From the NCBI RefSeq assembly GCF_005503625.1, contig NZ_SCMX01000020.1, positions 1-64,000 on the forward strand: a DNA stretch of 64,000 nt, read 5' to 3'. Positions 1-7,296 of the stretch are shown piece after piece (the first letter of the stretch is position 1; the number at the start of each line of letters is the position of its first letter). A program made the translations under genes and the position numbers. The DNA is from Cupriavidus sp. 2SB (GTDB lineage: Bacteria > Pseudomonadota > Gammaproteobacteria > Burkholderiales > Burkholderiaceae). The notes under the pieces were generated by a model, which did no database searches, was not told the origin of the DNA, and saw only the letters and a list, made by a program, of their open reading frames with translations.

Positions 1-351
1 GCCGCCGGCCTCGCCGTCACCCCCGCCGAGGCCATTCGCGCGCCCCTGCACGACCTGTGGGCCCGGTACCGCGAACCACCGACGCCGGCCCCTGCGCCTG
101 TGCCCGCCGTCCGGCCCCGCCCGGCGGCAGCGCCGCGGCCCACGGTGCCCGCGCCGCTGACTCCGGCCATTGTTGCCGCCCTGCACGCCCGCCTATGCGC
201 ATTCCTGAGCGACTCCGGCGACACAGCCTGCCGGGACGAGCGCCTGGCGCTGCTGTGGGCATTGTTAGGACCCAACGCGTCAGGATCCGACGCCGAGCGC
301 GTGGCCGCGTGCGCCGACGATGCCGACGGGTCGCGTCCGCTGTATCCCTAG
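1..351 (+). CDS. Hypothetical protein, C-terminal part only (start lies before the window)
   Basis: An open frame runs from the first base to a TAG stop at 349-351, so the true start is upstream of the window. The visible 116 residues begin with an Ala/Pro-rich linker-like stretch (residues 20-50) followed by a short Leu/Ala-rich, probably helical segment and a polar tail ending in Leu-Tyr-Pro. I do not recognise a family. The strong G/C bias at third codon positions supports coding. It converges with the XRE gene, with a large inverted repeat in the gap. A role in the neighbouring integrated element is only a guess from position. Confidence 0.45.
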   Translation, partial: AAGLAVTPAEAIRAPLHDLWARYREPPTPAPAPVPAVRPRPAAAPRPTVPAPLTPAIVAALHARLCAFLSDSGDTACRDERLALLWALLGPNASGSDAERVAACADDADGSRPLYP

Positions 352-544
352 CGCCCTCGGGCGAACCGCACGTGCCCCCTCAGGCGCCGGTGGCCAGGCT
401 CGAGGCTGCGAGCAGGGGCGATGACGGGAGAGATCACGGTTGGTCACCGCGTGGCTGGTGAGCGCCGACGCGTGGCACACCGCAACCACGTCGGCGCAGG
501 CGCCCCACGGGGCGCGTGCCTCACACGAGCGTCGCCATGACCAT

Positions 545-607
545 CGGTTATGGTGCGCGGCCGGCCCATCACGGTTGCAGTCACCGACCGGACGCGCACC
601 ATAACCG
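545..607. repeat. Long inverted repeat between convergent genes
   Basis: Bases 545-559 (starting CGGTTATGG) are perfectly complementary to 593-607. After one mismatch the pairing continues for four bases (561-564 with 588-591). The loop is about 20 bases. It lies between a + gene ending at 351 and a - gene ending at 631, so a bidirectional terminator is possible. There is no T-run. The arm length and the nearby recombinase-like genes also allow a recombinase or replication site. Confidence 0.6.
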
Positions 608-630
608 GCGGATTCGACCACCTTGACCGG

Positions 631-951
631 CTAGCGTGCGGCATGCCCACCCGCGACGTGCGCGCCAGCGGCCCGCTGACGCGGCGTAACGATCCGCCGA
701 CTGCTGTCCGCCAGCCCGACAGGCAGCGCTACGCCGGCAAGTGCCAGCCAGTCGTCGCGCTGCAGGGCCCCGAGTACGAGTACTAGGGTCCGCAGGGTGG
801 CGATACCCCGCTCCAGATTCTTCAGGCTGTGCACCGAGACGCCTGCGTGGGCGGCCAGTGCGGCCTGCGTGACATTGCGGGCCAATCGTAAGGCGCGCAG
901 GTCATGGCCCAGGCGCCTGGCGCAGGCTGGAATCGGGTCTGAGCGTCCCAT
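631..951 (-). CDS. XRE-family helix-turn-helix regulator
   Basis: A 106-residue protein starting at the ATG at 951 (Met-Gly-Arg-Ser-Asp). Residues 12-65 form a lambda-Cro/C1-type domain: a basic helix, then the 'VTQAALAAHAGVS' turn, then 'SLKNLERG', which fits the recognition helix and its following helix. The C-terminal 35 residues are basic and low in complexity. Such small regulators commonly control the mobile element that carries them. It is divergent from the gene at 1320, with an AT-rich gap between them, so autoregulation and control of that gene are likely. A longer frame upstream to 1005 exists but lacks family support. Confidence 0.75.
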   Translation of the reverse strand: MGRSDPIPACARRLGHDLRALRLARNVTQAALAAHAGVSVHSLKNLERGIATLRTLVLVLGALQRDDWLALAGVALPVGLADSSRRIVTPRQRAAGAHVAGGHAAR

Positions 952-1319
952 ATGGCTCTCCTGGCAAACGGCGGGTGGCGCCCCACAGAGCGAGGGTGCA
1001 AGCACTCCCTTAAAATATACGAAAACATATAATTTTGGAGAAGCCAGACGCGAGACAACCTCAGCATGTTCTTTGTTCAGGTTTGTTCAAGTGGCGAGAC
1101 GTCCTTAGGTAGACACGCGCGCGTGCCGTCCCATACTGGGCTTGCTGCCGCGCCGGTGCGCTGCGAGGGGTCTGACGATCTCCTGCAGCTGCCCTGGCTA
1201 GCCCCCCGAGCGTGCACGCCGCGCGGTCAGCACCCTGCCGCCATCCTTGCCCTTTTTGGCGGCCAGGGCATACCGGCCGCGCGTGCCGTGACGCGGCCAA
1301 CGGAGGTGGGAGAAGCGTG
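952..1319. promoter_or_regulatory. Divergent promoter region with AT-rich imperfect palindrome
   Basis: This 368-base gap separates the XRE gene (-) from the unknown gene at 1320 (+). Most of it is GC-rich, but 1012-1036 is a sharp AT island with AAAATATA at 1012-1019 and TATAATTTT at 1028-1036 as imperfect inverted halves. It is the obvious candidate for the promoter and operator of the XRE regulator. No gene was supported in the rest of the gap. Confidence 0.45.
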
Positions 1320-2345
1320 ATGCGCAAGATTCGCTGGGTCCTGCTGAAATACCTGTCGACCGCGCCGACGTGGGAGGCCAACCTGTCACAGCGCCCTGCG
1401 CTACAGCGCTGGTTGGCCGAGCAACCGTGGACCCAGGTGGACAGTCCGCTGGCCGTCCAGCAGATGCTGCAGTGGACCCACCTGCGGATGCGCCGTGGCG
1501 TGCGACTGGACGGCGAACTGTTGGCCTCGTGGCGTCAGCGCTTCCGCGCCGTATTGGACGGGCAGCCGTGGGAAGCCGCCTTCCCATTACCGTGGACGCA
1601 GCCGGTGCGCCCGGTGCGCCCGGGGCGCACGGTACCGGACGCAGCCAGCACTGTGGTGGCATGTCCAGACCCCAATGGTCAGGTGCGCTTCCGGCATCCC
1701 GATCGGGTGGTCTTCCCGACGGGACTAGCCCTCGCGCCGCCGACCGACTGTGTAGCGCAGGCACTCGCCTACTTCTGCGCCTTGCCCGGTGCGGCGCCGA
1801 CGCTGCCCGCATGGCTGTACGACGGGTTGAGGGCGCGCCTGGACTGGATCCTCGCCGGCCGCGACTGGGAAGCGGCCTTTCCCCTGCCTGGCCGCGCGGC
1901 CGCGCCGCGAGGCGGACTCCGGGCCATGGTGCCCACTCTTCTGCTCGGTCTCGAACTTGAGGGTCTGCAACGGGGGACACGACATTCGCCCGCGCTGCCA
2001 CCCGCCGAGGCGCGGGCCAGACTGGCGACCTATCGCTCGATCTCTCCTCAGGCTATCGCCGCCGCCTCCACCTGCGTACAGAAGCTGGCGACCGGCCAGG
2101 ACCTGGCGGGCTCGCCGGACCCGAGCGCCTGGTGGCCGCTCCTGCGCTCGACCCTCTATCCCATCGCCCGCGTGACCGCCGTCGCGATTGCGCGGGGCGC
2201 CACGCACGGTCTGTCGCACTCGCGGCGGCGCCAACGGATGCTGGCCGGCCAGCCGCGGCGCGCGTGGCGCGACCTTGGTGGGGCCGCATCTCGCACCGTG
2301 CGCCGTCCCGGAGATTCATCATGGCCCAGCCCCCCCTCTCCCTGA
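1320..2345 (+). CDS. Unknown protein with an internal duplicated motif
   Basis: A 341-residue frame with a GGAGG ribosome site at 1301-1305 and start ATG 1320 (a GTG at 1317 is the alternative). I recognise no family. Two related segments are visible: 'LDGQPWEAAFPLP' near residues 79-91 and 'LAGRDWEAAFPLP' near residues 178-190, each preceded by a basic helix, so the protein looks built from two repeats of about 100 residues. Its last 25 bases overlap the start of the recombinase-like gene at 2321, which points to translational coupling. The last 40 residues are low-complexity, so the true end could differ if a frameshift is present. Confidence 0.55.
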   Translation: MRKIRWVLLKYLSTAPTWEANLSQRPALQRWLAEQPWTQVDSPLAVQQMLQWTHLRMRRGVRLDGELLASWRQRFRAVLDGQPWEAAFPLPWTQPVRPVRPGRTVPDAASTVVACPDPNGQVRFRHPDRVVFPTGLALAPPTDCVAQALAYFCALPGAAPTLPAWLYDGLRARLDWILAGRDWEAAFPLPGRAAAPRGGLRAMVPTLLLGLELEGLQRGTRHSPALPPAEARARLATYRSISPQAIAAASTCVQKLATGQDLAGSPDPSAWWPLLRSTLYPIARVTAVAIARGATHGLSHSRRRQRMLAGQPRRAWRDLGGAASRTVRRPGDSSWPSPPSP

Positions 2346-3271
2346 GCGAACTCGCCGCGCACTGGCCGGTGAAACGTCATCCGGACGCCATCACGGCGCG
2401 ACAGATGCGTCACGTCACGGATTGCCTGAGCGTGATCAGTGCCGTCACCGATCCGTGCAGGCTGACCCCTGCCCACCTTGAAGTATTTCGGGCCGATCTG
2501 CTAATCCACTATCCGCCGCACACCGCGCGCCGGATGCTCGACCTCATCCAAGCCCTGCTGCAATTTGGCGTCAGTGAAACCCTACTGACTGCGAATCCCA
2601 CACGGGGCATGGCGATCCGCCCGTCCCCCGCCCCTGCCGTGACAACCAGCTATCCCTTTGCGCCGGACGACCTGACCCGCATTTTCCGTCATCCAATCTT
2701 TACGGCGCACACCCTGCCGTTGGCACCCAGCGCGGGCGGGATCGCCGCCTACTGGCTGCCGCTAATCCTGCTGGGTACGGGGGCGCGACCAGGGGAGGTA
2801 GCGGCCTTGCGCACGGGCGACTTTGGCTACAGTGCCGATACGCCGCCCATTCCCTACTGGCGCGTCGTCGACCGGGTCGTCAAAACCGCCGCGTCCCAAT
2901 GCGCCCGACCGATCCACCCGATCCTGTGTCGGCTGGGCCTGCTGGACTATGTCGAAAGCCTCCCCGCCGGCAGCGACCTGTTTCCGTTGCTCCCGCCCGA
3001 CCACATGGGAAACCGGAGCACGCGGTTTTCCGCCTACCTCCACCGCTTTCTGCGCGAGGAGGTGGGCCTCGCCGAGCCGAACAAGGTAGCACACAGCTTT
3101 CGCCTGACCTTTGCCCAGGCGTGCCGCCAGGCGGCGCTCCCCGCGGATTTCGTGTGTGCCCTGCTGGGCCACCCTACCGCGTCCTGGCGTCGCGGGCACG
3201 GCAAGGAGATACCGCTGGCCGCACTGCAGCAGGCGGTGGCGCGGCTCACCTTTGCGGGTTTTCCGTTGTGA
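2321..3271 (+). CDS. Tyrosine-recombinase-like protein A, catalytic Tyr replaced
   Basis: A 316-residue protein. Residues 20-100 are a helical SAM-like/core-binding domain. The catalytic domain keeps the first Arg (R156 in 'TGARPGEV'), a beta-hairpin Lys (K188), the H-x-x-R pair (H258, R261 in 'AHSFRLTF') and the second His (H284 in 'LLGHP'). In phage-type integrases of this fold the nucleophile follows about nine residues later within a 'YGKG-like' motif; here the matching residue is H293 ('RGHGKE'). The protein is therefore a member of the family by fold but probably cannot form the covalent Tyr-DNA bond. It is followed 59 bases later by a diverged copy. It could be a DNA-binding partner of a recombinase outside the window. 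Confidence 0.7.
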   Translation: MAQPPLSLSELAAHWPVKRHPDAITARQMRHVTDCLSVISAVTDPCRLTPAHLEVFRADLLIHYPPHTARRMLDLIQALLQFGVSETLLTANPTRGMAIRPSPAPAVTTSYPFAPDDLTRIFRHPIFTAHTLPLAPSAGGIAAYWLPLILLGTGARPGEVAALRTGDFGYSADTPPIPYWRVVDRVVKTAASQCARPIHPILCRLGLLDYVESLPAGSDLFPLLPPDHMGNRSTRFSAYLHRFLREEVGLAEPNKVAHSFRLTFAQACRQAALPADFVCALLGHPTASWRRGHGKEIPLAALQQAVARLTFAGFPL

Positions 3272-3330
3272 CGACAGCCCATTTCGCTCGCCCGCCTGGG
3301 GAAGCCCGGTTTACCACACGGAGATCTGCC

Positions 3331-4293
3331 ATGCCGCAGCCCAATCTCAGCCTGACCGAACTCGCATCACACTGGGAAGCCGCGCGTCTTCCGACCGCCG
3401 AGACCGCGCGACAGATGCGCGTGATCGCGCATGATTTAGGCGCATTGAGTCATGTGAGCGAGGCGCGCGCGCTGACCCCTGGACATTTGCGCGCCTTTCG
3501 GAACGACCTGCTCGCCCATTACGCGGCGCCGACCGCGCGCAAGATGTTCGGCCTAGCTCATGCCCTGCTCGCCTTCGGGTACGGCACACTGCTACTGGAC
3601 ACCAATCCCGCGCGCGGCATGACCGTCGCTCTGTCCTCTCCCGCCACGCGTTCGCATGCGCCGTTCACACCGAGCGAGCTCACCCGCATCTTCACGCATC
3701 GAGTATTCACGACTCGCGAACTCCCGCTCCAATGCGGCGCGGGCGGAGTTGCCGCCTATTGGCTACCGCTGATCCTGTTGTGCACGGGCGTGCGACTCGA
3801 TACGGCGGCCGCGCTGCGTACCGACCACCTCCGCTACAGTGCCGATACGCCTCCCGTGCCCTATTGGCAGTTCGAGCACCGGCGCTTCGTCCTCTCCAAG
3901 AGTTATGTCACCGAGTACCTGCAGCCCATCCATCCGATTCTTTGCCGACTGGGCCTGCTCGACTATGTCGCGGCCCTCCCTCCCGGCAGTGATCTGTTCC
4001 CGCTCTTGCCCCCCGACCGAACGGGACGCCGGACCGCGCGCTTCTCCACCTATTTTCACCGCTTCCTCCACCGGGACGTGGGCATTGTGGGGCCGGGCAA
4101 GGGGGCGGACAGCTTCCGCTATACCTTTGCGCTCGCCTGCCGGCAGACGGGGCTGCCTGTTTCCTGGACCTGCGCGGTGCGCGGGATTCCCGTCCCGAAC
4201 GCCTGGAGGAGCCACTTCGACGATATCGAAATACCGCTGGTCACACTCCAGAGGCTAATGGTGCGACTCAGCTTTCCTGGCTTCCCGCTGTGA
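3331..4293 (+). CDS. Tyrosine-recombinase-like protein B, degenerate tandem paralogue
   Basis: A 320-residue protein that aligns along its whole length with protein A, including the shared N-terminus ('LSLTELASHW'), the 'AAYWLPLIL' helix, the 'SADTPPVPYW' strand, and the common ending 'FPGFPL'. Only R155 and R263 of the catalytic set remain. The His of H-x-x-R is D260, the second His is Ile ('RGIP'), and the Tyr position is Phe or Asp. An intact, long open frame in spite of lost catalytic residues suggests selection for a non-catalytic function, such as structural binding with A. Ribosome site GGAG at 3320-3323. Confidence 0.65.
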   Translation: MPQPNLSLTELASHWEAARLPTAETARQMRVIAHDLGALSHVSEARALTPGHLRAFRNDLLAHYAAPTARKMFGLAHALLAFGYGTLLLDTNPARGMTVALSSPATRSHAPFTPSELTRIFTHRVFTTRELPLQCGAGGVAAYWLPLILLCTGVRLDTAAALRTDHLRYSADTPPVPYWQFEHRRFVLSKSYVTEYLQPIHPILCRLGLLDYVAALPPGSDLFPLLPPDRTGRRTARFSTYFHRFLHRDVGIVGPGKGADSFRYTFALACRQTGLPVSWTCAVRGIPVPNAWRSHFDDIEIPLVTLQRLMVRLSFPGFPL

Positions 4294-4605
4294 AGATCTT
4301 TCCGAGGACGACCGTTCCGATCGCCAGTCCAGCAGCCCCGCAAACCTCACACGGGCTTTATTCGCGGCAAACGCGTCAGGTTTTCTGGCCCCAAGTTATG
4401 GCGTATTACTCAAGATTTGCACCGGGCGCGCACGCCCCTCCCACGGTAACCGCGTGCCGCCAAACCATTGCGATAATGGCCGGATATCGCAATGCCGACG
4501 ACAACGGGAGCTACCGACCCTGACGCGAGACGCGGACCGCCCGCAAAGCCTAAACAAGTTTCGTAAAAAAATGCACTAATTGGGCGACCAAGGAAAAGCG
4601 TCTCC
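4294..4605. other. Gap after the recombinase-like pair
   Basis: I see no supported gene, tRNA or clear attachment repeat here. Base composition falls toward the AT side between 4555 and 4620, where promoter elements for the next small genes may lie. Confidence 0.4.
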
Positions 4606-4812
4606 ATGAGCATATTTTCTTCTGATCTAGCGATGTCAGACGCACCGTGCGCAACGCGGCCACTAGATGAGCGGGAGGCGGGTATTCCTGAGTCGGAACC
4701 AGCCTCTACACCATGGCCAGACGCGTTAGAATCAGTCACGCGCCCCCCGAGCTCACGGTGGCCTGCGCGATTCCGTTTTCTTCGTTCCGCCATCCCTCTC
4801 CCTGCTGCATGA
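4606..4812 (+). CDS. Possible small ORF overlapping the H-NS start
   Basis: A 68-residue frame with a plausible ribosome site (AAGGAAAAG about eight bases before ATG 4606) whose stop overlaps the H-NS start codon (ATGA at 4809-4812). The overlap and the ribosome site are the only support. The sequence is Ser/Pro/Arg-rich and unlike any family I know, so it may be a leader peptide or a chance frame. Confidence 0.2.
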   Translation: MSIFSSDLAMSDAPCATRPLDEREAGIPESEPASTPWPDALESVTRPPSSRWPARFRFLRSAIPLPAA

Positions 4813-5084
4813 CTCTGCCCCCAGATTTGAATACCCAACGATTGCGCGAACGCGCCGACACAATCGTGTGGATCAAAACCCAAATGGCGAAATTCGGGCT
4901 GCACCTGGTCGACCTGCAGAAGGCGGGGTGTTTTGTCGAACAGCCAGCTCCTAGCCTACCCGGACCCGTCCGATTCCGGGATGCCCAAGGCCACGCCTGG
5001 GACGGCCATGGTGATTTGCCAGACTGGCTAGAGCGTGCGGTCAACGCGGGCCAGACGATTGCCCATTTTCAGATAGAAAAGTAG
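4809..5084 (+). CDS. H-NS family nucleoid-associated protein
   Basis: A 91-residue protein. The C-terminal part (about residues 56-85) has the H-NS DNA-binding signature: an 'RDAQGHAWDGHG' loop followed by 'PDWLERAVNAGQT', matching the usual Arg-Asp-x-x-Gly-x-x-Trp-x-Gly-x-G form that enters AT-rich minor grooves. The N-terminal 50 residues are a short helical region ('RADTIVWIKTQMAKFGLHLVDLQ') shorter than in full-length H-NS. Proteins of this sort silence horizontally acquired DNA and are often carried by islands and plasmids. An upstream in-frame ATG at 4713 would add 32 unlikely residues, so 4809 is preferred. Confidence 0.8.
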   Translation: MTLPPDLNTQRLRERADTIVWIKTQMAKFGLHLVDLQKAGCFVEQPAPSLPGPVRFRDAQGHAWDGHGDLPDWLERAVNAGQTIAHFQIEK

Positions 5085-5270
5085 GCAACCCAATAAGCCG
5101 TTCCCCGAAGAGCACTTCCGACCTGCCAGCAGCGAAGCGCTGCGGGTGATCGGCAATGCAGCAGTTGGACAGGACGTGGCGATCGCGCTGAGCCAACTAG
5201 CCGACCTATCTTGTGCAGACAAACGTGTTCCCGGCGCGTACAGTTGCGTTCATCAACTGGAGAACGAAAA

Positions 5271-5579
5271 ATGGCGAAGCTGGTGGTGCTGTACAAGAAG
5301 CCTGCGGACAAGGATGCTTTCGATTCCTACTATCTGTCGAAACACGTTCCGATTGCGAAGAGGATTCCCGGCTTGCGCAGCTATGAGATTAGCACTGGGC
5401 CAGTAGCGAGTCCTGCTGGTGATTCGCCATTCCATTTGGTGGCGCTACTCGGCTTCGATTCTTTGGAGGCTATCCAGCAAGGCATGTCGTCGTCGGAAGG
5501 CGCTGCCGCCGCCGCAGATCTCGGGAACTTTGCCCAAGCCGGCGCCGATCTACTTATCTTCGACACCAAAGAGGTCTAG
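5271..5579 (+). CDS. EthD-family small ferredoxin-fold protein
   Basis: A 102-residue protein with GGAG seven bases before ATG 5271. It has the EthD/dimeric alpha-beta barrel pattern: 'KLVVLYKKPADKDAFDSYY' (strand and helix), 'KHVPIAKRIPGLRSYE', a middle strand with 'FHLVALLGFDSLEAIQQGM', and a final 'FAQAGADLLIFDT' strand. Members range from ring-cleavage partners and isomerase-like proteins to unknowns linked with oxidative catabolism. The specific reaction cannot be read from sequence. It is the last + strand gene before the minus-strand DUF779 and decarboxylase genes. Confidence 0.75.
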   Translation: MAKLVVLYKKPADKDAFDSYYLSKHVPIAKRIPGLRSYEISTGPVASPAGDSPFHLVALLGFDSLEAIQQGMSSSEGAAAAADLGNFAQAGADLLIFDTKEV

Positions 5580-5631
5580 AAGAAGGCTCGCAAGTGTGAA
5601 GAGGCCGCCCGCGATCGAAGGATACGGGCGG

Positions 5632-6009
5632 TCAGGATGCGCCAACCTGAGCCGCCAGCCCGCGCGATGGCGCAACTCGCCGCAAGCGTGCAAAGAATCG
5701 GACCCCCAACCGTCGCTCCAAGGCGAAAAGCCCTCCACTCCCCGGTCCGGCATCTACAACAATCTGCTTTTTCTGCAGATCGCGGAGATCATCACGGCGG
5801 ATGTAGAACGCGGCACCGGCAATATCGGCGATCTTCAATTCGTTGGCACCCGGCAGAAACTCCCGGATCGGAAAGCATGCCAGCCCCGTCCGCCCAACAC
5901 ACCCTTTCGGCTGATACAAAACCAGCGGCCCGTGTTCATCCTGAAGCTTCCTAAGAAGGGTGGCGGCTGACTTCGTGGCAACTACCCGCTCTGATGCAGG
6001 AGCATTCAT
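5632..6009 (-). CDS. DUF779 family protein
   Basis: A 125-residue protein with the DUF779 pattern: 'LLRKLQDEHGPLVLYQPKGC', 'CFPIREFLPGANELKIADIAGAAFYIRRDD' and a hydrophobic 'IVVDAGPGSGGLFALE' near the end. The family is usually found beside acetaldehyde/aldehyde dehydrogenase genes; its function is unknown. Here it sits 15 bases beyond the terminator of the decarboxylase operon and so has its own transcription or relies on read-through. It is away from its usual aldehyde dehydrogenase partner, although the pathway around it makes sulfoacetaldehyde. Confidence 0.7.
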   Translation of the reverse strand: MNAPASERVVATKSAATLLRKLQDEHGPLVLYQPKGCVGRTGLACFPIREFLPGANELKIADIAGAAFYIRRDDLRDLQKKQIVVDAGPGSGGLFALERRLGVRFFARLRRVAPSRGLAAQVGAS

Positions 6010-6024
6010 GGCTTTGTCTGTCGC

Positions 6025-6065
6025 AAAAAAGATGCGTCCGGCGAGACGGAGTTGCCGGACGCATC
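6025..6065 (-). terminator. Rho-independent terminator of the decarboxylase operon
   Basis: GATGCGTCCGGC at 6031-6042 pairs perfectly with 6054-6065 over an 11-base loop, and six A on the + strand (6025-6030) give a T-run downstream on the minus strand. It lies 35 bases after the stop of the gene at 6101. Confidence 0.85.
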
Positions 6066-6100
6066 GACGCCGCAGAGGAGGCGGAAAAATTATTCGGGAA

Positions 6101-6700
6101 TCAGATAGAGGTCAATGCAGCGCGAACGCGCCGCAGCTCGTCTCCCATCCGCGTGAAGCGCGCATCGGTCATCTCCACCGCCGGGAAATCGGTTCCGAGC
6201 TTGGGCACTTCGGATTCGACTGCGAGTTCAATGAATGCAGGCGCCGGACCCGCGAGGATGCCGGGAAGCTGCTGGGTCAATTCATCGATGCTCGCGAAGC
6301 GCCGCACGGCGCGGTATCCGGCAGCCTTGGCCAGGGCCGGGAAATCAGCCACCGCATTTCCTGGGGTCTCGAGATTGCCCAATCCGCTGAATTGAATGCT
6401 GTTATTGAATACCACGTGGACAAAATTGGCCGGGCCAGCCTGGGCAACGGTGACCAGACCGCCAAGTTCCATCAGCAGGCTCGCATCACCGTCGAGCACC
6501 AATACGGTCTTGTCTGGCCTAGCCAATGCGATGCCCAGACCAAGCGAAGCGGCTCCGCCCATCAGCGGCACACACGCAACACTGAGTACATCGACCTCAA
6601 GCTTGTCCATGCCATTCATGGCACCCATCGTCGTGACATAGACCGCATCGGGCGCGGTTTGCTGGATGACCTCGCAGGCCTCGACTGTTCTCATATTCAT
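6101..6700 (-). CDS. comE: Sulfopyruvate decarboxylase-type beta subunit (TPP-binding)
   Basis: A 199-residue protein carrying the thiamine-diphosphate motif: 'LDGDASLL' (GD at 71-72) followed 27 residues later by 'FNN' (99-100). This is the C-terminal, cofactor-binding half of ComDE-type sulfopyruvate decarboxylase and of the related phosphonopyruvate decarboxylase. It starts 18 bases after its partner at 6719. The sulfonate genes elsewhere in the window (xsc, pta, tauE-like, sorAB) favour 3-sulfopyruvate to sulfoacetaldehyde and CO2. A phosphonopyruvate role cannot be excluded because a PhnW-like aminotransferase is also present, but no phosphonatase or C-P lyase genes are seen. Confidence 0.75.
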   Translation of the reverse strand: MNMRTVEACEVIQQTAPDAVYVTTMGAMNGMDKLEVDVLSVACVPLMGGAASLGLGIALARPDKTVLVLDGDASLLMELGGLVTVAQAGPANFVHVVFNNSIQFSGLGNLETPGNAVADFPALAKAAGYRAVRRFASIDELTQQLPGILAGPAPAFIELAVESEVPKLGTDFPAVEMTDARFTRMGDELRRVRAALTSI

Positions 6701-6718
6701 CTTGGTTCCCCTTCGCCC

Positions 6719-7279
6719 TTACGCGACCGCAATCTCACTGGGTTGCGACCATCCCACAAAATGCCCTGCGATCGCCACCGCGGGGCCACCGCGCTCTTGG
6801 GCGGCATTCCATGCTTTGGATACACCGTCGACATCGTCCGGGCCTTCCAACCGCCAGTAAGGAATATCTAGAGTCTCAAGCAGTGGCTCCAGAATCCTGA
6901 CCATGCGCCGCTTGGACTTTCTAGGATCGTCGCCGAGGTTCGAAAACTCCCTGCCGAACTGGCCGACCAGCATCAGTAGCGGAATCTTCGAGTCCAACCC
7001 CAGAGCGCGAATGCTGTTAATCGACGCGAACAAACCCTGGTTCTGCATCAGGACCGCAGCCCGCTTGCCGCCCGCGTAGAGACCCGCAGCGACTTCTATG
7101 GCCTGGTCCTCCGTTGTTGTCGGCACTACCGTAATGCCGCATGCCGGTTCCTCCAGGAGTTTGTGCAGCGCGATCTGCAACATGTCCGGCACCGTAACAA
7201 CATGCGTGATGCCGCAGCGTTTGAACTCTCCGAGGACCGACGCAGCGGTGACGGAGTATCGAGAATGTTGAATGTCCAT
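6719..7279 (-). CDS. comD: Sulfopyruvate decarboxylase-type alpha subunit
   Basis: A 186-residue protein equal to the N-terminal (PYR) half of the two-subunit decarboxylase. It has 'TEDQAIEVAAGLYAGG' (acidic residues E57/E62 near the cofactor aminopyrimidine) and 'AVLMQNQGLFASINSI' (79-89), both typical of ComD and phosphonopyruvate decarboxylase. It starts 17 bases after the permease gene ends and is followed closely by the beta subunit. Its place after a GMC dehydrogenase and a permease is unusual; published isethionate operons have only the dehydrogenase and transporter, so here two sulfoacetaldehyde-forming reactions may share one promoter. Confidence 0.75.
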   Translation of the reverse strand: MDIQHSRYSVTAASVLGEFKRCGITHVVTVPDMLQIALHKLLEEPACGITVVPTTTEDQAIEVAAGLYAGGKRAAVLMQNQGLFASINSIRALGLDSKIPLLMLVGQFGREFSNLGDDPRKSKRRMVRILEPLLETLDIPYWRLEGPDDVDGVSKAWNAAQERGGPAVAIAGHFVGWSQPSEIAVA

Positions 7280-7296
7280 GGAAACTCACTAATTCG

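Noticed and set aside
1198-2001. 267-residue minus-strand frame
   Set aside because: Antisense to the gene at 1320 in very GC-rich DNA, Arg/Pro/Ala-rich with no domain; a typical shadow frame.
1320-4293. A recombinase-in-trio (RIT) element
   Set aside because: RIT elements hold three active tyrosine recombinases; here the first protein is not a recombinase and the other two lack the catalytic Tyr.
5960-6871. 303-residue plus-strand frame
   Set aside because: Runs antisense through the terminator and comE/comD, and has no recognisable domain.
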